NCBI GenBank assembly: GCA_019775845.1
Contig: JADQAV010000002.1
Coordinates: forward strand, 1,488,001 to 1,552,000
Source: Myrmaecium sp. VS I D KN 1
Lineage: Eukaryota; Ascomycota; Dothideomycetes; Valsariales; Valsariaceae
Length of the DNA stretch: 64,000 nucleotides
Reading direction: 5' to 3'
Shown: piece after piece, positions 11,341-22,932 of the stretch
How the letters are laid out: each line of letters starts with the position of its first letter
Numbering within the stretch: the first letter of the stretch is position 1
The notes under the pieces: generated by a model
The model's database searches: none
What the model was told of the DNA's origin: nothing
What the model saw: only the letters and a program-made list of their open reading frames with translations
Made by a program: the position numbers and the translations under genes

Positions 11341-12755
11341 TCATTTGGACAGACGACTGGACCGCCGGCGGCCCGTCACCTCTTCCTTCACCCCATCGAC
11401 CGCCTTCTTCCCCGAGGCAGCAACCTTGGTGCCGTTGGGCTTGCTCTTCTTCTTCACCGGCACCTCTTTCTCCTCTCCATCCTCCTCGTCCACATCCTCT
11501 TTGGCGTCCTCGTCATCCTCACTCTCCTCCTTGACCGCCCGTCTCCCGCGCTTCCTGGCAGCCGCGGCTGCCGGCTCTTGGGACTTCGACGCCGCCTTCT
11601 TCGCCTTCGACTTCGGCTTCGAGTCTTCCTTTTCCGGTTCTTCGCTGGCGCGCACGCTCGGGGACACGTCGCCCGCGACATCGCCCGTCTTCTTCTGCAC
11701 GCGCGGCACCACCGCCGACGTCCGGCCCCCGACCTTCAGGAACACGATCTTGTCGCCGTTGGGCAGCCGGTCCTGATCCTTCTTGCCCTTGCCCCAACGG
11801 TACTTCATCAACCCTGCGGTGCGTTCCGTGCGTTAGCGTCAGCCCGGCCAATGCTGGATGGAAGGCGATTGCATCACCGCCACTTACAGTTTTCCGGGAA
11901 CTTGTCGGACTCGGCAAGCGTCTCGCAGGCGGTTTGGCAGACGCTCAGCAACGCGTCGTGTAGCCGCTTGATGGCGTCGTCGTCGAAGGTGTTGCTATAT
12001 TGTTCCGGATGGACTCTCGCCTGGTACAATACCTCGTCACCCACCCAGTTGCCCACGCCGCTGATCTGGCCCTGGTCTAGCAGCAACGCCTTGATGGGCA
12101 CCTTCTTGCTTTTGAGCTTCTTCTTGAACCACTCCAACGTCAGCACGTTCCTGTCGATGACCGGGTCCGGCCCGTTCTCCTTCAGCGGCGTCGTGTTGCG
12201 CATCTGGTCCGCTGGCGCGTCGACAAGCCGAATACGGCCCAGGCGTCGCGCGTCAACGTACGCAACCTCACAAGCGGGTTCCTCGGCCATTCGCAGGACG
12301 AACTTCCAGAACCGCGGCGGCCACGGCTCCTCCTCTTTCTTGGCGGTGGGCTTGTAGTGGGCCGTGTCGTCGTTGGAGAAGCGCATCCATCCGCTCATCC
12401 CGAGATGCATGAGCGGATGCGGAGGCGAGGACATCTCGAGCCAGAAGTACTTGCCTTGCTGACGGGCGCCGACCACCTTTTTGCCCGTCATGGCCTTCTG
12501 GAAGGCGCCGGCTGTCGTGCCGACCTTGCCATATATGATCTAGACAGAGGTTAGTAAGTACTGGTAGATTCGTGGATCCAAGCGCTCCCGGCCTACCTCA
12601 TCTTCCTGAACTTGCACCGCAGCGATGGTGCGGCCGACAACATGCTTTCTGAGGTAGTGAACGATTCGTGCGACCTCGCCTATCTGGACCGAGGTGAGCG
12701 TCTTACGAAGAGGAACACGTCGTAATATAATCATATAGGAGCATACCTCAGGCAT
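11341..12755 (-). CDS. Formamidopyrimidine-DNA glycosylase (Fpg/Nei family, zincless fungal type)
   Basis: Four exons on the minus strand: 12747-12755, 12597-12683, 11888-12539 and 11341-11813, all junctions in phase, about 406 aa. The first coding exon is only nine bases (Met-Pro-Glu). Pro2 and Glu3 are the catalytic residues of the Fpg/Nei family, which removes oxidised purines such as 8-oxoguanine and nicks the strand by beta/delta-elimination. The spliced product continues IGEVARIVHYLRKH, has the conserved hairpin lysine near residue 62 (GKYFW) and the helix-two-turn-helix motif QISGVGNWVGDEVLY at about 190-204. The C-terminal region starts NWLMKYRWGKG and lacks zinc-finger cysteines, as in plant and fungal Fpg. 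Residues about 290-406 are a Lys/Glu/Ser-rich tail, probably disordered and nuclear. It is divergent from the agmatinase gene. Confidence 0.92.
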
Positions 12756-13602
12756 GGCTGCGAGAACGCGATGAGAGGAGACGCGATTCCGCGCGTCTGA
12801 TACTTTACAAGATGGCTTTTCGGAGGTGAAACCGGGAAATCGAAAGAATGGCTGGAGATTCTGATATGAGCTGTGACGAGGCTGTGGTGCGACTCTTTGG
12901 AGAATGAATGGTACAGTGAGTACAAATGATTGGCCGAGGTATGGGGAATTGCCTATTCAGGTGTTGGTGATATTCAATGAGATGTGATCGGACCGGAGAG
13001 CTTTCTCTGGGTGCCTGGGTGCCTGGTCCGCGGAGGTGACCGGCGAGCGCACGGGCCTTCAGCGGGGATGCATGCTTATCGCTTATCAGATCCGCTTTCC
13101 CTTTTCGGGCAGCTCCATCCGACCCGTCACCACCCTCGTTCACCGTCACTGCCGCGTGCGGTGCGATTCACAGGCAGCCCTGCCGGTCCTCTCCCATTCT
13201 TGCTCCGGTCAGAACGTGTGCTGCCACTGGACTCTTCTTGTCCAGACAGCCTGCTGGCATCAACCTTTCCATCCACGTGCTGACGGGGAAGCATGGGGTT
13301 GTCAGGCTGTCAGGCTGTCGGTTGTGCTTGCCGGGAGAGCTACCACTAGAGAGTCGACCCTGACTTTCCTATCCCGATAAGGCCTCACACTGGGCGTGAA
13401 CGGGCGAAAGCGACATGCGGGGCTCCCGGGCTCCCTTCGTGCCTCCTCCAATGCCGTTACATAAGAGCGCGCCCCATTCGATCCGAGTCCCTACCGCCTC
13501 TTATAATTTAAAGGGCCCCCTCCCGGGCTGTTCCCATTCCCATCTCTCCCTCTTGCGCCTCCCTCCTCTTCCCTTGTCCTCCTCCTACTCCGGCCGCGCA
13601 GG
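12756..13602. promoter_or_regulatory. Divergent promoter region, Fpg (-) / agmatinase (+)
   Basis: 847 bp between two head-to-head start codons. On the + side there is a TATA-like TATAATTTAA at about 13502-13511, some 92 bp before the agmatinase ATG, followed by a C/T-rich stretch (about 13520-13590) typical of fungal transcription start regions. Nothing else is recognisable. Confidence 0.5.
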
Positions 13603-15029
13603 ATGCGATTGTCTCTCGCCCATCTCTGGGCCGTTGCCCTGCCCTCAGCTGCTCTCGCCCACTCGCACGAGCACCACCAGGTGGAGGACGAGCAAGTGGC
13701 CTCTACGCTGAGCAACCTCCAGGAGAAATGGGGAACTGATGTGAGACCGACCCTGACCGCACCGGCCGCGAGCAATTGCTGACTACATGCACAGTGGGGT
13801 TTCTCTGGAATCTCGACCTTTGCTCACCTCCCTCACGTCAAATGTCTGACCAACCCGGACGAGGCGTACGATATCGCCATCCTCGGAGCTCCGTTCGACA
13901 CCGCTGTGAGCTATCGGCCAGGTGAGTTTGCGTTTCTCGCGAAGACCATCCTTTATATCCGCGTGGAGAGGTGGAGAACTGCCCGGGGCACGTTCAGCTC
14001 CACAAAACCCGGCGACGGCATATATGATGGTTTTTTGGGATGATAGGCCTAGTCTGATCATTGCTTATAGGAGCACGTTTTGGGCCACGAGCTATCCGCG
14101 CCGGCTCTGCGCGCCAAACATCCTTCAGAGGCTTCAATCCCCGCGCGGGGCTGAACCCCTACCAGTCCTGGGCCAAGATAATCGATTGCGGCGACATCCC
14201 AATCACCCCGTTCGATAACGCTCTTGCGCTCCGCCAGATGACTGAAGCATTCAGCGAGCTTTCCGTCCGCCCACCCACCGCCGAATCGCTTGCCTCGTCG
14301 GCCTCTTACCTCAAGAAGCCCAAGCTCATCACCCTGGGAGGTGACCACAGCATCGCGCTCCCTGCCCTTCGTGCGCTCAAGGCAGCCTACAACCAGCCAA
14401 TTGCCGTGGTTCACTTCGATGCTCATCTGGACACATGGCATCCGGCCAAGTATCCCTCCGCCTGGATAGATCCTTCGGATCCCAACACTCAGTCCTTCTT
14501 TACCCATGGGAGCATGTTTTGGTTCGCCTCCACTGAGGGACTGATTGCGAATGGTTCTTCGGTGCATGGAGGCCTTCGCACCAGGCTTTCTGGAAACGAC
14601 TTCGGCGACTATGCCGACGACAGCCAGCAGGGATGGCACCGATTTTCCGCCGACGAGATCGACGACATTGGCGCCAAGGGCATCATTGAGGGTATTCTGG
14701 AGAAGGTCGGCACTGAGACGCCGGTCTATCTCTCCATTGATATCGATGTCATCGACCCGGGCCTCGCTCCTGGTACTGGCACCCCCGAGCCTGGTGGGTG
14801 GACGACCCGGGAGTTGATCAAGATCCTCCGGGGTATCGAGAAGCTTAACGTCGTGGGCGCGGACATTGTTGAAGTGAGCCCGGCGTACGACTCAAGGGCC
14901 GAGACGACCGCTCTGGCGGCGGCTCAAGTTGCCTATGAGATTTTGACAAACATGGTGAAGAGGGGTCTGATGGAGCAAGGCAAGCCGACAGCGGCTAAGA
15001 AAGTGACGGGCGCAAGGGATGAGCTCTGA
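13603..15029 (+). CDS. Secreted agmatinase / ureohydrolase-family enzyme
   Basis: Exons 13603-13740, 13795-13921 and 14071-15029 (introns of 54 and 149 bp, in phase), about 407 aa. It belongs to the arginase/agmatinase (ureohydrolase) family, which uses a two-manganese centre to release urea from guanidino compounds; agmatinase converts agmatine to putrescine. Metal-binding motifs are present: GGDHS at about 178-182, DAHLD at 205-209 and SIDIDVIDP at 310-318. The first 19 or so residues form a signal peptide ([19 protein letters not shown]), followed by a His-rich HSHEHHQ, so the protein probably enters the secretory pathway. An NGSS glycosylation sequon fits this. The exact substrate (agmatine, guanidinobutyrate or other) cannot be told from sequence. 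Start chosen because it gives the signal peptide directly behind a pyrimidine-rich leader. Confidence 0.88.
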
Positions 15030-15612
15030 GTAGCTCCCAGAAGGTTCTCTGGGAATGTCTTACATAAGGTATGAAGTGATGATGATATGACAAGATCTAA
15101 GGATGTGCAGTATATATAGCAGTCCCGCCAGAGGATGCGGTGGTTGGTGGAAGTGGCGTTCGAGTGACAACGAGAGATACCAGAAGAAAATGATTGTTTT
15201 TGTATTGATCCATGCTGGAGGGGTGTACGGAGCCTGTACATATACGTGTACACATCAAAGTCTTTTTTGAATGATCACTTCTCGACATGACAACCGCTGC
15301 GGATGGTGTGAGTCGCTTTGCTGCCTTGTGGCCTGACGACCGGATGCCACTGCGACCCACGTCGTCGGTTGATGTTCGGGGACAGCCCACCCACCCTTCT
15401 CACGCGGCACTTCCGTCGTCACCACCGCCGGTCCAAATTCTCGCATTGACTCGCCATTTTGTCCCATTGCAGGATGTCGAATGTGCTTGCTTGATTTTCT
15501 TGCAGTCCTTTCATCGTAGACGTCCCCCCCTCGTCCGTTCCTCTCCGCGTTCGGCGCCTCGAAAAATCCCCGGCGAAACCGCACCCCCTCACACACCACA
15601 TCTCCCCCCATC
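15030..15612. other. Intergenic: agmatinase 3' flank and NAA15 promoter
   Basis: The left half is agmatinase 3' UTR-like sequence. The right half becomes C/T-rich towards the NAA15 start codon (15505-15612). No gene or clear motif seen. Confidence 0.5.
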
Positions 15613-18243
15613 ATGCCTCAACCGCTTCCTTCCAAGGAGAACGCCCTGTTTCGGCAGATCGTGAAGGCGTACGAGACGAAACAGTACAAGAAGGGTAGGT
15701 CAGGAACGGAAAGCCTCATGGAACCGGCTTTTAACGGTGATTCTAGGTATCAAAGCTGCGGATCAGATCCTCCGCAAGGTACCCGACCATGGCGACACCC
15801 AAGCCATGAAGGCGCTCATCCTCAACTCGCAAGGGAACCAAGAGGAGGCCTTCGTGCTCGCCAAAACCGCCCTCCGCAACGACATGAAGTCGCACATCTG
15901 CTGGCACGTGTACGGCTTGCTGTACCGCTCGGTGAAAAACTACGAGGAGGCCATCAAAGCGTACAAGTTCGCCCTCAAGTTCGAGCCGGACTCGCCGAAC
16001 ATCCTCCGCGACCTCGGCCTGCTCCAGGCGCAGATGCGGGACTACCAGGGCTACATCCAGACCCGCACGATCATGCTGAAGCAGGGTTCGCGGTTCAGGC
16101 AGAATTGGACGGCGCTGGCGGTCGCGCACCACCTCGCTGGCGAGCTGGCGGAAGCGGAGAAGGTCCTGACCATGTACGAGGACACGCTGAAGACCCCTCC
16201 CCCGCCGACCGACACGGAGCACTCGGAGGCCGTGCTGTACAAGAACTCGATCATCGCCGAATCCGGGGACATCAAGCGCGCCCTCGAGCACCTGGAGAAG
16301 ATCGAGAAGAGGAACCTCGACCGGGCTGCGGTGATGGAGCTCAAGGCGCAATACCTGCTGCAGCTGGACCGCAAGGAGGAGGCGGAGAAGGCATACCGGG
16401 CTTTGTTGGACCGGAATGCCGAGTATCGCGCGTACTACGAGGGCTTGGAGAAGGCCCTGGGCCTTGACCGCTCGAAGCCTGAAGACCGCAAAGCTCTGGC
16501 TGAGCTCTACAAGTCCTACGCCGACAAGAGCGAGAGGATCGACGCCGCCAGGCGTATCCCGCTTGACTTCCTGGAAGGAGACGAGTTCAGGCAGGCTGCC
16601 AACGAGTACCTCAGGCGCAAGCTGAGCAAGGGTATTCCTTCCGCTTTTGCCAACATCAAGGGCCTCTACAAGGATGAGGCCAAGAAAGCCGTCATCAGCG
16701 AGCTCGTGCATGGGTACGAGTCGGCCGACAAGGTCAACGGTGATGCATCCGACAAGTTTCTGCAAGCTGTGTACTACTTCCTTGCCCAACACTACAACTA
16801 CCACCTCAGCCGGGATCTGCAGAAGGCCATGGAGTACGTCGAGCGCGCGATCGAGCTGGACCCCAAGTCCGTGGATTACAACATGACCAAGGCTCGGATC
16901 TGGAAGCATCACGGCAACACGAAGAAGGCTGCGGAAGCCATGGAATACGCGCGGACACTGGACGAAAAGGATCGGTACATCAACACCAAGTGCGCGAAAT
17001 ACCAGCTCCGCAACAACGACAACGAGGCCGCGATCAAGACGATGAGCAAGTTCACCAGGAACGAAACGGTCGGAGGTCCTCTTGGCGATCTGCATGACAT
17101 GCAATGCATGTGGTATATCACCGAGGACGGCGAGGCGCATCTGCGGCAAGGCAACCTCGGGTTGGCCCTGAAGAGGTTCAAGGCCATCTACGACATCTTC
17201 GACGTGTGGCAAGAAGATCAGTTCGATTTCCACAGCTTTTCGCTGCGGAAGGGTCAAATCCGGGCCTACGTCGACATGGTCAGGTGGGAGGACCATCTCC
17301 GCGAGCACCCGTTCTACGCTCGCGCCGCGATTCCTGCGATCAAGGCCTACATCATGCTTGCAGATAAGCCGCATCTCGCGCACGGTGTCAACGACACCAC
17401 CGTGCCGAACTTCGATGGCTTGGACGAGGTCGAGAAGAAGAAGGCCATCAAGAAGGCCAAGAAGGAACAGGAGAAGGCGGAGGCGGAGCGCAAAGAAGCG
17501 GAGAAGAAGGCCGCGGCGAAGAAGCCCGGTACTGGAGGGGATGGCGAGCCGAAGAAGGAGGACCCCGATCCGCAAGGCCTTACTCTGCTACAGACCAAGC
17601 AGCCTTTGCAGGACGCGATGAAGTTCCTGACACCGCTGCTGGAGTTCAGCCCCAAGCTGATCGAGGCTCAGACCATTGGCTTCGAGCTGTACCTCCGGCG
17701 GGAAAAGTACCTCCTCGCCCTCAAATGCCTCCTCGCCGCGCATGAGCTGGACCCGGAGAACCCTACTGTCCACGAGCAGGCGGTCCGGTTCCGCAAGACA
17801 CGTAAGTTTTTCCCCTATCTCATCCCCGCATCTGTCATCATTGCGTCATCCCTGACACCGTGCTAACCTCCCTCGCAGTCGACTCGCTCAGCGCACCCCT
17901 CCCAGACTCCGTCGCCGAGACGATCAACCAAACCTTCACCCTCCTGCCCAAGGACGTCTCCCTGGCCGCGCACAACGACGCCTTCCTCGCCCGGCACGGC
18001 TCCTCCGCCGCCCACGTCCGCGCCGCGCTCACGGTCCGACAGCTGCTCGATCCCGCCTCGCAGGCGCAGAACGAGACCGACCTCCTGGCCACCCTGGACC
18101 TGCCCACCCTCACCCTGGACGACGCGGCCGCGGGCTTGGCCGTCCTGGCCGACTGGAAGAGCGGCCCGGAGGCGAAGGAGCGGTACCGCGAGAAGGCGGC
18201 GCAGCGGTGGCCGGAGGCCACTGTGTTCGAGAAGAAGGCGTGA
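15613..18243 (+). CDS. NAA15: NatA N-terminal acetyltransferase auxiliary subunit Naa15/Nat1
   Basis: Exons 15613-15694, 15747-17801 and 17879-18243 (introns 52 and 77 bp), all in phase, 833 aa. It is the large TPR scaffold of the NatA complex, which anchors the catalytic subunit Naa10 to ribosomes and guides acetylation of N-termini beginning Ser, Ala, Thr, Gly or Val. The N-terminus LPSKENALFRQIVKAYE, followed by GIKAADQILRKVPDHGDT, is diagnostic. Tandem TPR helices fill most of the protein (for example HVYGLLYRSVKNYEEAIKAYK). A Lys/Glu-rich, probably basic and disordered, stretch at about 590-640 separates the main superhelix from the C-terminal TPRs, as in yeast Nat1. The strong GC bias at third positions leaves a long open frame on the opposite strand that is not a gene. 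Confidence 0.95.
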
Positions 18244-19284
18244 TGGAGGTGCGACGGACATTGATCGACGACAGCCACCACCGCCCTTATCCCGCGAGGT
18301 GGTTCGTTCGTCCCCGTGGGGTCAGGATCTGGTGTGCGGAGTGTCGGGTCGATGAGAAGTAGGTTGAGGGCAGAAGGAAAGGGAGAAGGGAGACGTGGGG
18401 TTAAGGGGGGACGCAAATGCGCTCTCATGAACCTTTTTGTGTTGTTCAAAAGCGTTGCCATCCATCCCATTTGTTTTCATTCGATCTCGCCTTGCATTGT
18501 GTGGGGACGGGGGACCTTGTGGGCGGGATGGGGTGGGGCAGGCATTCGTTCCTTCCTTAGAGAGGTTTCCTTATTCAGACCTGGCGAGGGACGATGAGAC
18601 TTAAAAAGAAAAAGGTGTTTGATTTTTATGTCCTTTTGGGCAAAGAGAGGGGGAGGGGGCACAGAGAGAAAGGAAGGAGGGCAGAAGTGAGGGTCAGTGG
18701 ATGGATGGACCTCGGCTTCACGCCGCATGGGACGTGAGATGCGAGCACCTCAGACTGGAAAGGAAGGGGGCTGCTGAGTCGGTGTCAGTTCGATCTAGAT
18801 GAATAAGTTACATAAATCCCTACAAACATGTACACTCGCCCTATGTTGATATATAGAAAAGGAGGGGAAAAAAGAACGAAACTAGATTTCTTTTTATTCT
18901 TCCCTTCATCAAGAATATCGTCATCATAATCATCAATGATCAAATGGCCGAGATTCGTTGCGTGTCAGGGCTATCGATGGAATGGATATATGCACATCTG
19001 ACGGACAACTTCGTTTGTTTGGAAACAAACAACTCCCCGCACCCCTCCCGGAAGTCCTCTTACGATGGCAGTAGTGATGACCCATCGCACCCAATCTTAA
19101 CAATACCTCCATTACAAAATATACTTTTCCCCCCATCTTGACAGATAACTAACTCCTGACACCGCGCTTGGTGGGTGAGACATGAAGTGGCAGGGCGTGT
19201 GAAATGTACAATAGCATCACAGCAGATCCCATACGGTCCCGCTCCCCACGGAAAACAAACAAACATCAGAACTTTGCGTATCAT
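18244..19284. other. Convergent 3' intergenic region
   Basis: Sits between the 3' ends of NAA15 (+) and the BRCT gene (-). Purine-rich stretch 18600-18700. No gene seen. Confidence 0.6.
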
Positions 19285-22046
19285 TCATTTCTTCTTCTTC
19301 GGCTCCAGCATGTCCTCCCGGAGCTCCCAGCGTTCGTCGAAACGAACGGCCTGCGCCATCGTCACGTGGAGGATCCAATCCGGACTGACGATCCGCGGGA
19401 CCATATCGAACTTGTCGGCCAGCTTGCGGAATTTGTCCCACAGCTCCGCGTCCCTCCACTCCGGCTCCGAGACGAGATAGAGCACGTCGCCCTCGTCCTC
19501 CGCCCGGTTCTGGCTGACGCCTTCGTCGCCGGCGCCTTCCGCGATATCGATCTGGCGACGGGAGACGCTCATGCTGCTACGGCCCTTCCAGAGATAGCAG
19601 TTCCCTCCATTGGCCGCGATGATGTCGCGGTATGTTTCCCAGCCACCTTTGACATGCTCGGTGCAGAAGATCGTCCAACCCTTGAGAAGGCGCCGGCGGT
19701 TAGCCTTGGCCCGCGTGAGCGACAGCCTAAGGTTGATATTCCACTGCTCCTCGCTTTCTTTGTCGACCAAGGGATGATCCTCCGGACTCGGTAGTTCTCC
19801 CGTCTCAAGGGCCTCATCGAGGTAAGATGTCGACACCACTGTAGGAGCAGCCGCCAGAGCGGCGATGAACTTGCGAGTGCGTACAATTTTTGGCGCGCAG
19901 AGCAGCGTGACGGGCCCAGGATCTTCGGTTACAATGATTCCCATTTCCCGCAGACGGTTCTTGTCGTCTGCTGCCTTTTTAGGATTGTCGACCCAACGCT
20001 CGTCCTTAGAAATCAACATATGATGGATGACCGGCGGTTTCCCACCCTTCTTTTTCGCTTTTTTCGTTTTTCTAGACGTGTCTTCCGGCTCTTCATTTAT
20101 TGTCACCTCTTCCTCGTCTGAGTCGTGCGTTCGCTTTCGGCTGCCTACCTCCTTCACCTTGGCATTGGCTTTCGTCTTTTCGGTCTCACCGTCGGCCTCC
20201 ATGCTGCTTCTTCTGCCTCCATGGATCACACCCCCTACCCGCTTCTTTTCCTTCTCATATAGAGCGATGTCCGGTGCAAGTTCATGTAGTTTGGAAAGAG
20301 CGCGATCCTTAGCCCCTCTGCTTCCACTTGTCGACGGAGTCTCGTTCTCCTTTCCATCTAGATGACGAGCCATGACGGGTGTACGGGCGGCGTGCTCATC
20401 TCGAGACCTGCTTGCTCTTCCATTGTGTGGGGTTGAGCTCCCCATGTCTTGAGGGTCTAAATCACCAGCAGAGGTGTGAGCGCTGGAAGCAGATGCTCCA
20501 TTTGCCTTGTTTTTGCCAGCGTCAACGACTGTCTTGGCTTTAGGAACTTTTTGCGGTCGCTGGTAGTACTTCGCTAATTCTGTGGGATCGAGCGATATCT
20601 GGCCGATTACTTCGCTAAGGTTTGTCCGTTTCGGGAAGTGCGTGTATCGTTGAGTGGTCAAAGGTTGAGCCCTACCCTTCGCGTAGCTTTCTTCGAGCCA
20701 CAGATGATTGACAATGTTTATACCCCACTCCTTCGCAGCATCACACTTTTCACTCATTGTGTGTGCTGTTATTAAATGGGTATTATCCTGACGCATAGTT
20801 TTAGTGAACTCTGCACCGGTTGCCTTGACCAGGTTTTCCAGATAAATACGGGCCAGGCCTGTATAGTTCGAGAGGCTTATCCTGAGGTTCTCAAATCCCG
20901 GAATGCCATTTCGGGGGATAGGATAGTGCAACAAGCGTCGCATTGGATTTGTCCACGTGTTGTAGTTGATCATATGATAAAGCCAGCTTAGGTTCCCGAC
21001 GTCGATAGACCGTCGAGATGCGCTCGTGTACTGTTCGCCGTCCCTATAATGACCAATGAACATATCCGTATCGTCCACGTTTTCTGTCATTGAACCTCCC
21101 ATCCTCTGGACAACCTCCCCGATGCTGTTCCGAAGGCGATCGCTGATTTGCAAGTCTTCGCCGAGCATGACGGCTTTATTCCGAAAAACGCTTCCTTGCC
21201 GCCCATTCACTTTGTCACTGGAGGGAGAAGGGAGACCCGCAGTCGGTGTTGGAGAGGTTGCACTATTCATGTCCTTGTTCTCCTTGTAAGGCGGTGCCGA
21301 CTTGAGGCCTGTTCCTTTCAGGACGTCCGGATCTGGCAGCGTATAAGGAGCTTCCGAAATTTTACGACCGAGCTTCAGGCAATCGTCAAACCTAGCTTGT
21401 CATCAGCGAGTGATTTCAAGATCTGGTGTGGATGGTCCTCTTTACCAGTGAGGGAGAACTATGTGGCATTTTAAACGCTTCCTGAGAGCCAATTGGCACT
21501 TGTCGTTATCCATTGATAGCGCAACCAGGTGGGTTACATGCTTGTTAAGATTTTCGACATAGGTTCCCCCCATCGCAAGCATTCCACCCTGGATGGCCTC
21601 TTTATCGCCCTCTGGGATATCGGCACAACACACGGTAACCTCATTGAGGAACAGCGCAGGATCCGGGCTGAATTGGCGGGGGTTCGACAATTTGCCCTTT
21701 GCAACACATGTTTCTACCCACAAAGGCTTGATCACATGGACGCAGCGCTCAATAAGAGTGTGATATCGGGGGAAATCAGACGTGGTGGATACGACGTGTG
21801 TGTACTCCTTCTCCATATCGGCGGCTTCGTCATACTTGGTATATGTGCCGCCGTTGTCCTGTATAGTTTGGGCGAGCTGGTTCAGGTCAGCGTGGAGCAA
21901 GCGCGTGAGGTAAGCGGACTTGTACGTACTCGCGCAATGTGCTCCTCTGTCAATCGTGGGCTAGGGACTATAGTAAAGTGACATCCCTCAAACAGCGCCG
22001 CTGAAGAAGCATCCTCCATTGTCAAATCTTGATTCTCGTCTGCCAT
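19285..22046 (-). CDS. Multi-BRCT DNA-damage scaffold, Brc1/Rtt107 homologue
   Basis: Exons 21930-22046, 21446-21876 and 19285-21391 on the minus strand (introns 53 and 54 bp), in phase, 884 aa, close in length to fission yeast Brc1. The arrangement is BRCT1 (starting LFEGCHFTIVPSP, residue about 18), BRCT2 (to about 200), BRCT3-4 (about 230-440), a charged Lys/Glu/Ser linker (about 440-630) and a C-terminal BRCT5-6 pair (about 634-880). In the family the last pair binds phosphorylated H2A and the N-terminal repeats bind partners such as the Smc5/6 complex to stabilise stalled replication forks. The first intron was placed by its in-phase junction (EEHIAR to LAQTIQDNGG), CTGAC branch point and AACCAG acceptor. 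Nuclear role inferred from the family. Confidence 0.88.
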
Positions 22047-22932
22047 GGTGGAGTAGTGGTGCTCAAGACAGCCACGAGGGAAGCGTTGCGTCCGAGATGG
22101 AGAGCGGACGACGCGGTTCGGACAAGAGCAATCGCGACAACAGATAAGCGTCATCACGTGACAGGAACGCTCCTTTGATCTTCGAACTTCGATGACTCCA
22201 TGTTCAAGATTACCAAATGCAGTATCCCTAGTACCTGAGTCCTTGGTCGCTTGGAATTGATAAAACAGGGCAATCTTTCCTTCATATGTTCATTGTAGCG
22301 AAATCCGTTAGGAACCGCGGTCATGGCCAGGAATTGCTGAAAGGCGATGTGATTCTATACTTTGATACTGCTCTAACTCCGGATCATTCAATACATGCAA
22401 TGTCTGACTGCGTAACTTACAACTATTGGGAACCGAATCATTCATCTTCCGCTGTTCACTACTTAGCTATAGATGCAACTACAGTGTATCTGTTTTTGCC
22501 ATCACATTTCCATTCTCGTACTAACGAGCTAGATTTAAGTAGCCCCCTGCATCGTACTTACTCGGTCTATAAGATGCTATCCCTTTTCAAGGAATTGGTG
22601 TTCGGCTGTGTTCTTGGAATGTTCTCTGTTTAGCACTTAACCTCGGCAAAGTGGAGTAATGATACGCGGTTATTAAGCCTCAGCCGCAGTCAGGTCGGAT
22701 ACGTGGGTAAACATCTCTAAAATCCTTCGCTGAGACTTATCAGTATTGCGGAATCCTTTGGCTGGAAGTCAGCTTGAATCTGATCTTCCGGTCTCGGATC
22801 TCTTCCTCTCATTAAGATCTTGAAGTTGACGAAGAGCCCCTGGCTGAACTTGATTATATCGCGATCTGACCCAAGCCATCGCCGTCTTATACCCCAGGTT
22901 GCTGTCTTTCCTGTCACACTACTCTGCAGGCC
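22047..22932. promoter_or_regulatory. Divergent promoter region, Brc1 (-) / peroxisomal hydrolase (+)
   Basis: 886 bp between head-to-head start codons, visibly more AT-rich than the coding regions. It contains an ATG-started 115-codon frame (22286-22633, +) with no recognisable features. No defined regulatory motif seen. Confidence 0.45.

Noticed and set aside
22286-22633. ATG-started 115-codon frame between Brc1 and the peroxisomal hydrolase
   Set aside because: No recognisable domain, signal peptide or splice partner; it lies in promoter DNA. It could be a lineage-specific small gene, but nothing supports it.
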